Assembly: GCF_008710275.1 (NCBI RefSeq)
Contig: NZ_VYQE01000006.1
Span: 1 to 64,000 of the forward strand
Direction of reading: 5' to 3'
Source of the DNA: Histidinibacterium aquaticum
Lineage (GTDB): Bacteria; Pseudomonadota; Alphaproteobacteria; Rhodobacterales; Rhodobacteraceae
Length of the DNA stretch: 64,000 nucleotides
Under the pieces are notes generated by a model. The model had not been told where the DNA came from and ran no database searches. It saw only the letters and a program-made list of their open reading frames with translations. The number at the start of each line of letters is the position of its first letter. Position 1 is the first letter of the stretch. This document shows positions 34,071-43,396 of this stretch, piece by piece. The translations under genes were made by a program, and so were the position numbers.

Positions 34071-35831
34071 ATGGCAGAGATCGAAACCGACGTCCTGATC
34101 GTGGGCACGGGCCCCGCGGGCAGCGCAACGGCGGCCCTGCTGTCGAGCTACGGGATCGGGAACGTCGCGATCAACCGCTACCGCTGGCTGGCCAACACGC
34201 CGCGCGCGCATATCACCAACCAGCGCACAATGGAGGTGCTGCGGGACCTTGGCCGCGATGTCGAGGAAGAGGCCTACCTGCATGCGACCGAGGGCGACCT
34301 CATGGGCAACAACGTCTTCTGCGAGAGCCTCGCGGGAGAAGAGCTGGGACGGATGCTCTCCTGGGGCAACCGTCCCGAAAGCCGGGCGGAACACCTGCGC
34401 TCCTCGCCGTGCCACATGAACGACCTGCCCCAGACCTTCATGGAGCCGATCCTCTTCAAGACCGCCTGCTCGCGCGGGACGCAGGCGCGGATGTCGACGG
34501 AATACATCGCCCATGTCGAGGACGCCGAGGGCGTCACCACCACCTGCCGCGACCGGCTGACGGGACGCGAGTTCGAGATCCGGTCAAAATACCTGGTGGG
34601 CGCCGACGGCGGCAATTCCGCGGTCGCCGAGACCTGCGGCCTGCCCTTCGAGGGGCAGATGGGCGTCGGCGGCTCGATGAACATCCTGTTCCGGGCCGAC
34701 CTCTCGCGCTTCGTCCGGCATCGGCCGAGCGTGCTCTACTGGGTCATGCAGCCCGGCGCGAACGTCGGCGGCATCGGCATGGGTCTCGTCCGGATGGTGC
34801 GGCCCTGGAACGAATGGCTGATCGTCTGGGGCTACGACATCAACGAGCCGCCGCCCGAGGTCGACGAGGCGATGGCGACGGAGGTCGCGCGCCAACTCGT
34901 CGGCGACCCGGAGCTCGAGATCGAACTGCTCTCGGCCAACACCTGGACCGTCAACAACATGTACGCGACGCACATGCAGACGGATCGTGTCTTCATCATG
35001 GGCGATGCCGCGCACCGGCATCCGCCCTCGAACGGGCTGGGCTCGAACACCTCGATCCAGGACGGCTACAACCTCGCATGGAAACTCGCCCACGTGCTGA
35101 AGGGCGCTGCGGGTCCGAAACTGCTGGAAAGCTACTCCGCCGAGCGCGCGCCCATCGCCAAGCAGATCGTGACCCGCGCGAACCAGTCGATCGGCGAGTT
35201 CGGCCCGATCTTCGACGCGCTCGGGCTGACGGACAGCACCGACCCCGAGGTGATGCAGGAGAACATGGAGAAGCGCGGCGACCGGGGCGAGGCCGCCGAG
35301 GCCCAGCGCGAGGCGCTGCGCAAGGCCATCGAGTTCAAGCGCTTCGAGTTCGACTGCCACGGCGTCGAGATGAACCAGCGCTACGACAGCGAGGCGGTCG
35401 TCCGGGACGGTCAGACGGACCCCGGCTTCGAGCTGGACGCGGAGCTGCATTACCAGCCCACGACCTGGCCGGGGGCCCGCATCCCGCATTGCTGGCTCTT
35501 CCGGAACGACGGCGAGAAGCTCTCGACCCTGGACCTCTGCGGCAAGGGCCGATGGACGATCTTCACCGGCATCGGCGGCGAGGGCTGGGTCGAGGCCGCG
35601 AAGGAGGTCGGCCCCGAGATGGGCGTGGAGATCGAGGTCCACGTCATCGGACCCCGCCGCGAGATCGAGGACCACCTCGGCGACTGGGCCCGCCTGCGCG
35701 AGGTCTCCGATACCGGCGCCGTCATGACCCGTCCCGACCAGCACGTCTGCTACCGCGCCGCTAGGGCGCCCGGGGATCCCGCCGCCGAACTGCGCCGCGT
35801 CCTCGGCGCCATCCTGCAACCCACCCGATGA
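34071..35831 (+). CDS. FAD-dependent aromatic monooxygenase (TfdB/phenol hydroxylase-like)
   Basis: A 586-residue class A flavin monooxygenase. Residues about 9-16 give the FAD dinucleotide motif GTGPAGSA. The second motif GADGGNSAVAE is near residue 180 and the third MGDAAHRHPPSNGLGSNTSIQDGYNLAWKLA-like region near 310. The C-terminal thioredoxin-like domain (LDLCGKGRWTIFTGIGG) is typical of 2,4-dichlorophenol or phenol hydroxylases. It would hydroxylate a phenol with NAD(P)H and O2 to give a catechol, hydroquinone or hydroxyquinol for the ring-cleavage enzymes of the operon. Start ATG 34071 has GAGG upstream. Confidence 0.85.
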   Translation: MAEIETDVLIVGTGPAGSATAALLSSYGIGNVAINRYRWLANTPRAHITNQRTMEVLRDLGRDVEEEAYLHATEGDLMGNNVFCESLAGEELGRMLSWGNRPESRAEHLRSSPCHMNDLPQTFMEPILFKTACSRGTQARMSTEYIAHVEDAEGVTTTCRDRLTGREFEIRSKYLVGADGGNSAVAETCGLPFEGQMGVGGSMNILFRADLSRFVRHRPSVLYWVMQPGANVGGIGMGLVRMVRPWNEWLIVWGYDINEPPPEVDEAMATEVARQLVGDPELEIELLSANTWTVNNMYATHMQTDRVFIMGDAAHRHPPSNGLGSNTSIQDGYNLAWKLAHVLKGAAGPKLLESYSAERAPIAKQIVTRANQSIGEFGPIFDALGLTDSTDPEVMQENMEKRGDRGEAAEAQREALRKAIEFKRFEFDCHGVEMNQRYDSEAVVRDGQTDPGFELDAELHYQPTTWPGARIPHCWLFRNDGEKLSTLDLCGKGRWTIFTGIGGEGWVEAAKEVGPEMGVEIEVHVIGPRREIEDHLGDWARLREVSDTGAVMTRPDQHVCYRAARAPGDPAAELRRVLGAILQPTR

Positions 35832-35841
35832 GGAGCGCGCC

Positions 35842-36723
35842 ATGAGCCACGCCGCCGAACAAGGTTATTTCACAGAGGAGAACTCGGCCGAGGTCGTCGT
35901 TTCCCGAAATGCCCAGGCACAGGATGCCCGGCTTAGGCAGGTCATGGAGGTGCTCGTCCGCCACCTGCACGCCGCGGTGAAGGAGATCGAGCCGACGCAG
36001 GAGGAATGGCTCAAGGCCATCCTGTTCCTCACGGAGACGGGCCACACCTGCACCGACTGGCGGCAGGAGTACATCCTCCTGTCGGACGTGCTCGGAGTTT
36101 CGATGCTCGTCGACGCGATCAACAATCGCAAACCCACGGGCGCGTCGGAGTCGACGGTCCTCGGGCCATTTCACGTCGAGGGCGCTCCGGAGCGGGCGCT
36201 CGGGGACGACATCTGCCTCGACCAGAAGGGTGAAGCGATGCTCGTCCGGGGCCGCATCCTCGACATTCGCGGCAACCCGATCCCCGGGGCGAAGATCGAT
36301 GTCTGGCAGGCCAACGACGAAGGCTTCTACGACGTGCAGCAGAAGGGGCTCCAGCCCGACTTCAACCTGCGCGGCGTCTTCAGGTCGAACGAGGCCGGAG
36401 AGTACTGGTTCAAGGGCGTCCGGCCCAAGTTCTACCCGATTCCCGACGACGGGCCGGTCGGACGGCTGCTGGGGGCCCTCGGGCGTCATCCCTACCGACC
36501 CGCGCACCTTCACTACATCATCGAGGCCGAGGGCTTCGAAACGCTCGTGACGCACATCTTCGACCCGGACGATCCCTACATTCATTCCGACGCCGTCTTC
36601 GGCGTGAAGGAGAGCCTCATGGCCACCTTCGATCGCGTCGAAGACCCTGCCCGCATCGAGGAATTCGGTTTCGATGGCCCGTTCTACGACGTGGAGTACG
36701 ACTTCGTCCTGAACCCGCGCTGA
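35842..36723 (+). CDS. Intradiol ring-cleavage dioxygenase (hydroxyquinol 1,2-dioxygenase-like)
   Basis: A 293-residue intradiol dioxygenase. An N-terminal helical dimerisation domain (to about residue 100, with TEEWLKAI-like 'QEEWLKAILFLTETGHTC') precedes the catalytic beta domain. Fe(III) ligands are Tyr in EGFYDVQQ, Tyr in PKFYPIPDDGP, and two His in PAHLHYII. The LGPFHVEGAPE segment is typical of catechol and hydroxyquinol 1,2-dioxygenases. Cleavage of hydroxyquinol gives maleylacetate, the substrate of the reductase encoded at 27702, which favours that assignment. It is the last gene of the operon. Confidence 0.85.
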   Translation: MSHAAEQGYFTEENSAEVVVSRNAQAQDARLRQVMEVLVRHLHAAVKEIEPTQEEWLKAILFLTETGHTCTDWRQEYILLSDVLGVSMLVDAINNRKPTGASESTVLGPFHVEGAPERALGDDICLDQKGEAMLVRGRILDIRGNPIPGAKIDVWQANDEGFYDVQQKGLQPDFNLRGVFRSNEAGEYWFKGVRPKFYPIPDDGPVGRLLGALGRHPYRPAHLHYIIEAEGFETLVTHIFDPDDPYIHSDAVFGVKESLMATFDRVEDPARIEEFGFDGPFYDVEYDFVLNPR

Positions 36724-36837
36724 GCCGCCGTGACAAACGGATGCTCCCCGTATCCGCGTCACTCGGAATGGCTTGGCAGAGTTCCGGCGCCGACGGGATC
36801 CTGCCCTCTCCTCCTCATGACGGCGCGGTACGCCGGA

Positions 36838-38229
36838 TCACGGAAGCAGCCCCGCCGGGAGCGCCGCCCAGCCAGCCGCCCAGAGGACCGTCGTGAGCAG
36901 CAGGACGATCAGGGCGGCCCAGAGGCTCCCGAGCACGGTGCCGCCCAGTCTCGCGGCAGGATCGGTGTCGGCGGCGAAGACGGCCGGACCGATGACGCGC
37001 AGGTAGTAGAACAGGGACAGGACCGTGTTGGCGACCGCGACGACCGCCAGCCAGGCCAGACCGGCCTCCAGCGTCGCGAGAAAGAGCGCGAACTTGCCGA
37101 GGAAACCCGCAATCGGCGGGATGCCGACGAAGGACATGAAGGCCAGGGCGAGCGCGATCGCCGCGAGGGGCTGGCTGCGGATCAGACCCCTGTAGCCCTC
37201 GATGTCGGTCAGGCCACGCAATTGCGCGACGGCCGCGAAGGCGAGGATGTTGGCGATGCCGTAGACCGTCATGAAGGCGAGAAGCGCGGGCAGCGCCTCG
37301 GGCACCGCTCCGGCAACCGCGACGGCCATCAGGGCGTAGCCGGTCTGACTGACCGAGGACCAGCCGATCAGCCGGCGGACGTCCTCCTGCCAGAGCGCCG
37401 AGAGATTGCCGAGCGTCATCGTCGCCGCCGATACGAGGGCCACGAGGATCGGTAGCGCCGCGATCCCGGGGGCCAACGCGACGAGCCGGTAGAGCGCGAC
37501 GGCGCCCGCGAGCTTGGGGATCACGGTCAGGAAGGCGGCTGCAGGGACCGGCGCGCCTTCGGCCACGTCGGGCACCCAGGTATGTACGGGAACGGCTCCG
37601 AGCTTGAAGAAGAGCCCCATGAGGATGAGCGCGAGCCCCGTCACCGTGAGGGGATCCCCGGGGATCGCGCCCGCGAGGGTGGCGTAGTCTGTGCTCCCCG
37701 CCATGCCCATGACGAGGACGACGCCGATGACCAGCAGGGCATTGGCGAGCGCCCCGACCAGGAAGTACTTCATCCCGGCTTCGAGCGAGATCTCCCAGTC
37801 GCGGTGGTAGGCGGCCAGGACGTAGCCTGTGACCGAGGACAGCAGGATACCCATGACCAGCTGCATCAGGTCGGCCGCCCCCGCCATGGCCATCGCGCCC
37901 AGCGCCGAGAACAGAAGCATCGCGTAGAACTCGCCGTGCCGGCGGTCGGTCGAGAACCAGCGCGGCGACATCCCCACGCAGAGGATCGTCAGCCCCGGGA
38001 TGGCGAGCCGCGCCCAGGTGGTCGCGCCGTCCAGCGCGAAGGTGCCCGAGAAGGTGAGGCGCGCCGCCCCGGCCTGGCTCCAGGCGATGCCCATCGCGAC
38101 CGCGAGGCCCGCGGCCGCGAGCGCCGCGCACCACCCGTGGCGGCGCTGCGGCAGCGCCATCGCCAGCAGGAGCGCGGCGACGGCCGTCAGCAGCACCGCG
38201 AGTTCGGGCGCAAGGTCGCCGACCGGCAT
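36838..38229 (-). CDS. nuoN: NuoN-like proton-translocating membrane subunit
   Basis: A 463-residue antiporter-like membrane protein of the NuoN family, with about fourteen helices. The typical EAGMKYFLVGALANALLVIG region (Lys-containing helix near residue 155) and the GWSSVSQTGYALM segment are visible. It is the last gene of the eight-gene minus-strand cluster that encodes a complex I-like membrane arm only. One base separates it from nuoM. Confidence 0.85.
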   Translation of the reverse strand: MPVGDLAPELAVLLTAVAALLLAMALPQRRHGWCAALAAAGLAVAMGIAWSQAGAARLTFSGTFALDGATTWARLAIPGLTILCVGMSPRWFSTDRRHGEFYAMLLFSALGAMAMAGAADLMQLVMGILLSSVTGYVLAAYHRDWEISLEAGMKYFLVGALANALLVIGVVLVMGMAGSTDYATLAGAIPGDPLTVTGLALILMGLFFKLGAVPVHTWVPDVAEGAPVPAAAFLTVIPKLAGAVALYRLVALAPGIAALPILVALVSAATMTLGNLSALWQEDVRRLIGWSSVSQTGYALMAVAVAGAVPEALPALLAFMTVYGIANILAFAAVAQLRGLTDIEGYRGLIRSQPLAAIALALAFMSFVGIPPIAGFLGKFALFLATLEAGLAWLAVVAVANTVLSLFYYLRVIGPAVFAADTDPAARLGGTVLGSLWAALIVLLLTTVLWAAGWAALPAGLLP

Positions 38230-38230
38230 G

Positions 38231-39703
38231 TCAGCCTCCCGCGCCGATCGCCGGGATCACGGCTGCGGCGTCGATCAAAGCCAGGAGCCAGGCGGGCCAG
38301 ATACCGATCAGCACCACGAGCGCCAGAAGCAGCGCCAGGATGGCCGCCTCCGCCGTCGTGAGATCGGTGAAGCCCCGTCGCTCGTAGGGTAGATCACCGA
38401 AGAACGCCTGCCGGAGCATCCGCAGGAACAGCGCCGCCGTGATCAGGATGCCGAGAAGTCCGATCGCCGCGAGCCAGGGGTAGACCCCGAACGCCCCGAG
38501 GAAGATGTGCAGCTCGGCCACGAAGCCCGCGAGCCCCGGCAGACCCAGCGAGGCGAAGGCGGCCAGGGTCGCGGCGCCCGTCAGGCGCGGCGCGGTCCCG
38601 GCGAGCCCGCCGAAATTCGGCAGGTGATAGTCTTCGGCCCGCGCCCATATCGCCCCGGCGATCAGGAACAGCGCCCCGGTGATCAGGCCGTGGGCGACCA
38701 TCTCGACCACGGCGCCCGTAAGCGCCAGCTGGCGGGCAGTCTCAGACCCCAGTGCGGAGCCCGCGACCGCGATGCCCAGCACGGTGTAGCCCATGTGGTT
38801 GACCGAGGTGTAGGCGATCCGGCGCTTCAGGTTCTCCTGCGCGAAGGCGACGATGCTGCCCCAGAGGATCGAGATCACGCCGAGGATCGCGAGCGGCAGC
38901 GCCCAGCGGGCAAAGGTCTCGGGCATCATCTGGAGTGGTATGCGGATCAGCCCGTAGGTCCCCATCTTCAGCAGCACGCCCGCAAGGATCGCCGAGGCCG
39001 GGCCCGGCGCATCCACGTGCGCGGGCGGCAGCCAGGTGTGGAACGGAAAGACCGGAGTCTTGATCCCGAAGCCGATGACGAAGGCCAGGAAGACCAGCCC
39101 CGGCAACGCGCCGGCGGCGGCCAGCGGCGGGCTGTCGATGATCGCGCGCATGTCGAAGGTCAGCTCCGGCATGTTCAGGGCCAGGACGATGATCCCGATC
39201 AGGATCAGCAGGGAGCCCGCGAGCGTATAGACGAAGAACTTCAGTGCGGCATGCTGCGCCTCGCCGTGGCCCCACCGACCGATCAGGAAGTACATGCCTA
39301 CCAGGCTCAGGTCGAAGAAGACGTAGAACACGATGAGGTCGAGCGTCACGAAGAGGCCGATGGAGACGCCCGTGAGAAACGCCATCCAGGCGTAGTAGGC
39401 CCGCGCGCCCTCCAGCTGCATCGGCCATGCGGCGGAGGCGGCGAAGAGAAGCGCGCTCATCAGCGCAAGCGCGAGAGACATCCCGTCGACGCCGACGCGC
39501 CAGGCGATCCCGAGCGTCGGAATCCAGGGCACTTCGGTCACGGCGCGAAACCCCTCGCCCCCACCGGCCCAGACCGAAACGAGCGCCAGCAGCGACAGCA
39601 CCGCGGACCCAGTGGCGGTCCAGCGCGCGGCGGCGGCCCCCAGGGGCGCGAGCGCGAGCAGCAGCGCCGCGGCGAGCGGGACGAGTACGGCGAGTGTCAG
39701 CAT
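38231..39703 (-). CDS. nuoM: NuoM-like proton-translocating membrane subunit
   Basis: A 490-residue NuoM-type subunit. Conserved elements include KTPVFPFHTWLPPAHVDAP (Lys-bearing helix), KMGTYGLIRIPLQ, RRIAYTSVNHMGY and the C-terminal helices. The essential NuoM Glu of helix 5 (usually FFE) is Asp131 here (FFDLSLVGMY). This conservative change keeps an acid but is unusual. It belongs to the orphan membrane-arm cluster, three bases downstream of nuoL. Confidence 0.85.
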   Translation of the reverse strand: MLTLAVLVPLAAALLLALAPLGAAAARWTATGSAVLSLLALVSVWAGGGEGFRAVTEVPWIPTLGIAWRVGVDGMSLALALMSALLFAASAAWPMQLEGARAYYAWMAFLTGVSIGLFVTLDLIVFYVFFDLSLVGMYFLIGRWGHGEAQHAALKFFVYTLAGSLLILIGIIVLALNMPELTFDMRAIIDSPPLAAAGALPGLVFLAFVIGFGIKTPVFPFHTWLPPAHVDAPGPASAILAGVLLKMGTYGLIRIPLQMMPETFARWALPLAILGVISILWGSIVAFAQENLKRRIAYTSVNHMGYTVLGIAVAGSALGSETARQLALTGAVVEMVAHGLITGALFLIAGAIWARAEDYHLPNFGGLAGTAPRLTGAATLAAFASLGLPGLAGFVAELHIFLGAFGVYPWLAAIGLLGILITAALFLRMLRQAFFGDLPYERRGFTDLTTAEAAILALLLALVVLIGIWPAWLLALIDAAAVIPAIGAGG

Positions 39704-39706
39704 GGG

Positions 39707-41632
39707 TCAGCCTCCGATAATCAGCAGCCCCACTGCCAGCGCGAAACCGGCCATGAGAAGGGTGTAGTAGTGGTGGGAAAGCCCCGTCTGCAGGCGGCGA
39801 AGGTCGGCGCCCGCCATCCCGGCGAGCCTTCCGCTTCCTCCGGGGATGATGTCGCTCAGCCGTTCGCCGACGCCAGCCGCGAGAGCCGCAAGTGCGGAGG
39901 CCGCCTGCACGGCGATCCCCACCGCACCGCGCCATACCCGCGAGGTGCCCTGCGACGCCCGGCGTGCGGCGCCCGGGGCGAGGCCGTCGATATGGTCGTC
40001 GTCGAGCCGCGCCAGCTGGCCGGAGGCCTGCCGACCGAGCGCCGCCACACCCCGGGGGATCAGGTCGATCACGCCGTCGTCGAGGCGCGCGGCCACCCCG
40101 GCCAGTCCATGGAACGGTCGGATCACGCCATGCTCGTAGAGGGCGGGCAGACCCAGCCACTCCTGCCCCGGCGGCGCGGAGGGGGCGCGTGCCGCGCGCA
40201 GGCCGGCGAGCACCCCGAGCGCCACCGCCGTCAGGGACGCGATCAGCCCGAGGCGCGTGCCGGTCGGGAGTTCCGCCCCGATCCAGGCGGAGACGGCGTC
40301 ATGGGCCCAAGGCAGCCACAGGACCGACATGGCGAGAACCGCCCCGGAGAGGCAGAGGAGTGCCGCGCTCTCGCCGCGACGTTCGGAGGCTTCGTCCCGG
40401 TCGCCCGGACCGAACGCCGTGACCGCGAACCGCGTCGCGTAGGCCGCGCTGAGCCCGCCCGCGAGGATCGCCGCCGTTGTCCAGAACAGGCCGGCATGTT
40501 CCGCGGCCTTCACCATCTCCTCCTTGCTCCAGCCGCCCGAGAGCGGCGGCACGGCGGCAAGGGAGAGCGCCGCGATGGCGGTCAGTCCCGCGCTCACCGG
40601 TAGCGCGCGCCCGAGACGCGCCTCGCGCAGATCGAAGCTGCCGGTGACGCGATGCACGGTTCCCGCCGCGCAGAACAGGGCGGCCTTGGTGGCGGCGTGA
40701 ACGACGAGGTGCAGTACGGCAACGCCCGGGTACCCTGCCCCCACGGTCGCGATCATCAGGCCCATCTGCGCCGAGGTCGAGCCCGCCAGCAGCTTCTTGG
40801 CGTGGACCTGGCGGACCGCCACGACACCGCCGAGTACTGCCGTCGCGAGGCCCAGGGCCATCGCCGCCGTCCCGAATCCCGGTGCCGCCGAGATGTAGGG
40901 GTGCAGCCGCGCGAGGATGTAGACGCCCGCCGCGACCATCGTGGCGGAGTGGAGCAGCGCCGAGACCGAGGTCGGGCCGTCCATCGCGCGAAAGAGCCAC
41001 GGCGCGAAGGGCACCTGGCCGGCCTTGGACACCGCCGCAACCAGCAGGCCGAAAGCCGCGAGCGCCAGCGGCCAGTCGTCGAGCCTGCCGAGCGCGTCGT
41101 ACTCCGCGCCGCCCGTGACGGTGAAGGTCGTCAGCACGGCGAGAAACAGCCCCAGGTCCCCGGCGCGGGTCAGCACGAAGGCGAAATTCGCGGAGAGACC
41201 CGGCGGCTGCTCCCGCCACCTGTGGCCGATCAGGACCCAGGAGCAGGCACCCACGATCTCCCACCCGATCAGAAGCGTCACGAGGTCGTCCGCGATCACG
41301 ACAAGCTCCATCCCCCCGGTGAAGACGAGCATGAGCCCCACGAGGCGCGGCAGCCCGCGCGCCTCTTCGTGGGACGCGGCGAAAAGCGTGATCGGCAGCA
41401 GGATCGCCGGGACCAGAACGGCGACCGCCTGCGCCAGGGGCGGAAGCGCCGCCTGAAGGGTGAGGACATCGGACCAGTCGAAGCGTCCGGATCGGCCGCC
41501 TGCGATTAGGGCCAGCAGGAGCGTCGCCACGGTGGCGAGCCCCCCCAGGAGCGCGGTCCGGCCCCGGGACGCGCCGACGGCCCAGATCCCCAGACCCGCG
41601 AGGACCGGCAGGTATGCCAGTGCCCAGATCAT
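39707..41632 (-). CDS. nuoL: NuoL-like proton-translocating membrane subunit
   Basis: A 641-residue NuoL-type subunit. It shows WEIVGACSWVLIGHRW (acidic residue of helix 5), APWLFRAMDGPTSVSALLHSATMVAAGVYILARLHP (helices 7-8), KKLLAGSTSAQMGLM, and a C-terminal extension of about 100 residues ending in a terminal hydrophobic helix. This suggests that a lateral-helix-like tail is present. ATG 41632 overlaps the nuoK stop (ATGA). It would be one of three antiporter-like ion pumps of the cluster. Confidence 0.85.
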   Translation of the reverse strand: MIWALAYLPVLAGLGIWAVGASRGRTALLGGLATVATLLLALIAGGRSGRFDWSDVLTLQAALPPLAQAVAVLVPAILLPITLFAASHEEARGLPRLVGLMLVFTGGMELVVIADDLVTLLIGWEIVGACSWVLIGHRWREQPPGLSANFAFVLTRAGDLGLFLAVLTTFTVTGGAEYDALGRLDDWPLALAAFGLLVAAVSKAGQVPFAPWLFRAMDGPTSVSALLHSATMVAAGVYILARLHPYISAAPGFGTAAMALGLATAVLGGVVAVRQVHAKKLLAGSTSAQMGLMIATVGAGYPGVAVLHLVVHAATKAALFCAAGTVHRVTGSFDLREARLGRALPVSAGLTAIAALSLAAVPPLSGGWSKEEMVKAAEHAGLFWTTAAILAGGLSAAYATRFAVTAFGPGDRDEASERRGESAALLCLSGAVLAMSVLWLPWAHDAVSAWIGAELPTGTRLGLIASLTAVALGVLAGLRAARAPSAPPGQEWLGLPALYEHGVIRPFHGLAGVAARLDDGVIDLIPRGVAALGRQASGQLARLDDDHIDGLAPGAARRASQGTSRVWRGAVGIAVQAASALAALAAGVGERLSDIIPGGSGRLAGMAGADLRRLQTGLSHHYYTLLMAGFALAVGLLIIGG

Positions 41633-41934
41633 TGCTTGAGCGTCCCGAGGCTCTCGGTCATGTCGGCCTGCCGCTTGCGGTAGAGCGCGACGATCAGCGC
41701 GAAGCCGATGGCCATCTCCACGGCCATCACCGCCATGACGATGATCGCCAGCAGCTGGCCCTCGGGCATGCCGCCGAGCGACAGCGACCAGAACCCGATG
41801 ATCGCGAGGAGCGCACCGTTCAGCATGAGCTCCAGCCCCATCATCAGCATGACGAAGCTCTGCTGGCTGAGAGCCCCGTAGAGCCCGATGCCGACCAGCG
41901 CCGCAGCGCCGAGGAGAACGATGGTCAGGGTCAT
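41629..41934 (-). CDS. nuoK: NuoK-like membrane subunit
   Basis: A 101-residue, three-helix NuoK/MnhC-type subunit. It retains GLYGALSQQSFVMLMMGLELMLNGALLAIIGF, with the conserved helix-2 Glu, and a second acidic residue in VMAVEMAIGFALIVALYR. Both acids required for proton transfer in E. coli NuoK thus appear present. It overlaps nuoJ by one base and nuoL by four. Confidence 0.9.
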   Translation of the reverse strand: MTLTIVLLGAAALVGIGLYGALSQQSFVMLMMGLELMLNGALLAIIGFWSLSLGGMPEGQLLAIIVMAVMAVEMAIGFALIVALYRKRQADMTESLGTLKQ

Positions 41935-42539
41935 CAATGGCCTCCGTGGTGGTGGTGGCCATGCCCTCCGCCGCCCTCGGGACGACGCCCGGCGGGCTCG
42001 CCGCCCTCGGTGAGGCCGGGCGGGCGCGCGCCCTCGTCCGCCGCGCCGTAGCGCCCCTGCCGTGACGACAGGATCACCGCCCCGACCATGGTCGCCAGCA
42101 GGGTGACGCCCGCGGTCTCGAAGATCAGCATCGAGGGGCCCAGCAACTCGTGCCCGAGTTGCGCCACCACCTGCGCCTCCTCCGGGACCGGATCGCGCGG
42201 CAGCGGCGACAGGAGGACCGCCGCCCCCAGTCCAATGAAGGCGACCAGCCCTGCGCCGATAGAGAGCCGGTGCTGGTGGACCATCATCATCGGGTTCAGG
42301 CCCGCGGGGTTCATCATGAACATGACCATGAAGATCGCCATGACCATCATCTCGACGGCCATCATGAAGACGGTCGCCACCCCGATGTACGGCGCAGAGA
42401 GCAGCACCCCGATGCCTCCCACGGCGACGAAGGACAGCATCAGCGAGAACGAGGCGCGCACCATGCTGTCGACGCGGAATACGCGCCATCCGGTCCAGAC
42501 GGCGAAGGCGGCGAGCAGGGCGACGGCCAGGTCGGTCAT
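41934..42539 (-). CDS. nuoJ: NuoJ-like membrane subunit with His-rich tail
   Basis: A 201-residue NuoJ-type subunit with five hydrophobic segments, including VFMMAVEMMVMAIFMVMFMM in the position of the pi-bulged third helix. After about residue 165 a hydrophilic tail runs to GGGGHGHHHHGGH at the C-terminus, a natural poly-His stretch not usual in the family. It may bind a transition metal or be a low-complexity expansion. It overlaps nuoH by four bases and nuoK by one. Confidence 0.85.
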   Translation of the reverse strand: MTDLAVALLAAFAVWTGWRVFRVDSMVRASFSLMLSFVAVGGIGVLLSAPYIGVATVFMMAVEMMVMAIFMVMFMMNPAGLNPMMMVHQHRLSIGAGLVAFIGLGAAVLLSPLPRDPVPEEAQVVAQLGHELLGPSMLIFETAGVTLLATMVGAVILSSRQGRYGAADEGARPPGLTEGGEPAGRRPEGGGGHGHHHHGGH

Positions 42540-43396
42540 AGCGCCAGCACCCCCGAGATCACGAGATCGAGGAAGGAGAGCGGCAGAAGGACGACCCAGA
42601 GGATCCCGAGCATCCGGCTCGGCGTGGTCCGGGCGACGCGGTCTCCCAGCCAGACGATCAGCGCCATCAGCACCGCCGTCTTGAGCCAGAGCCACACGGG
42701 CCCGGGCAACACTGGGCCCAGCGGTCCGCCAAGGAAGACCGTGGCAGCGATGGCCGACACCGAGACCAACATCGCGAGCCGCGCGACCTGCCAGGCGGCG
42801 CGCGCCGGCCCGCTGTCCTCGGCCGAGGTGCCCGAGGCGATATCCGCCGCATCGGCGTAGTCCATCGGCCCTCGCAGCGTCAGGGCGAGCGCGACGACGA
42901 GGAACAGCGGCAGGCCCAGCGGCTGGCGGACCACGTTCCAGATCTCGCGCTGGCTCTCGACGATGGCCACGAGCGACAGGCTCTCGGCCGGGAGGGCAGC
43001 GGCAATCAGCACAAACATCGACGGCAGCATGACCGGCAGGCCGATCGCGGCGTAGCGGTAGGCGCCGATTAGTGGAAACGGCGCGTTGGGGGACCAGCCG
43101 TGCAGGAAGACCGTGACGACGGTCAGCGCCTCGCAGGCGCCCCAGATCACGATGCCCACGGGGCTGTCGATGAGCGCGAGTCCGGGTGCGAAGGGAACGA
43201 CCGAGAGGCCGACAGCGGCAAGCGCGAGATACCAGGCCGGCGCAAGGTCGCGGTTCATTCGGTCGGGGGCCTCTGTCTCGACCCGCTGCCGTCCGAATGC
43301 TGCCACGAGCGGCAGGGCGGTCCGGTCGAGGACCGCCGCGAAGAGCGTCCCGGCCAGCAGCGTTCCGAGCACGGCGAGGGCGAGCAAGAGCGTCAT
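42536..43396 (-). CDS. nuoH: NuoH-like membrane subunit, short and diverged
   Basis: A 286-residue NuoH relative, 40-60 residues shorter than usual. The overall helix pattern, the WSPNAPFPLIGAYRYAAIGLP segment and the C-terminal WLWLKTAVLMALI helices fit NuoH. The first cytosolic loop that normally carries RxGPN is replaced by FGRQRVETEAP...NRD. The quinone-chamber loop normally reading like 'AEAELVAGYNxEYSG' is reduced to DAADIASGTSAEDSG. Quinone binding in the canonical way is therefore doubtful. It follows the NuoB/D-like gene, overlapping it by four bases. Confidence 0.75.
   Translation of the reverse strand: MTLLLALAVLGTLLAGTLFAAVLDRTALPLVAAFGRQRVETEAPDRMNRDLAPAWYLALAAVGLSVVPFAPGLALIDSPVGIVIWGACEALTVVTVFLHGWSPNAPFPLIGAYRYAAIGLPVMLPSMFVLIAAALPAESLSLVAIVESQREIWNVVRQPLGLPLFLVVALALTLRGPMDYADAADIASGTSAEDSGPARAAWQVARLAMLVSVSAIAATVFLGGPLGPVLPGPVWLWLKTAVLMALIVWLGDRVARTTPSRMLGILWVVLLPLSFLDLVISGVLAL

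Noticed and set aside
38507-40603. Plus-strand frame of about 700 codons opposite nuoM and nuoL
   Set aside because: It is extremely rich in Arg, Gly, Glu and Gln with no fold; the minus strand encodes conserved membrane proteins.
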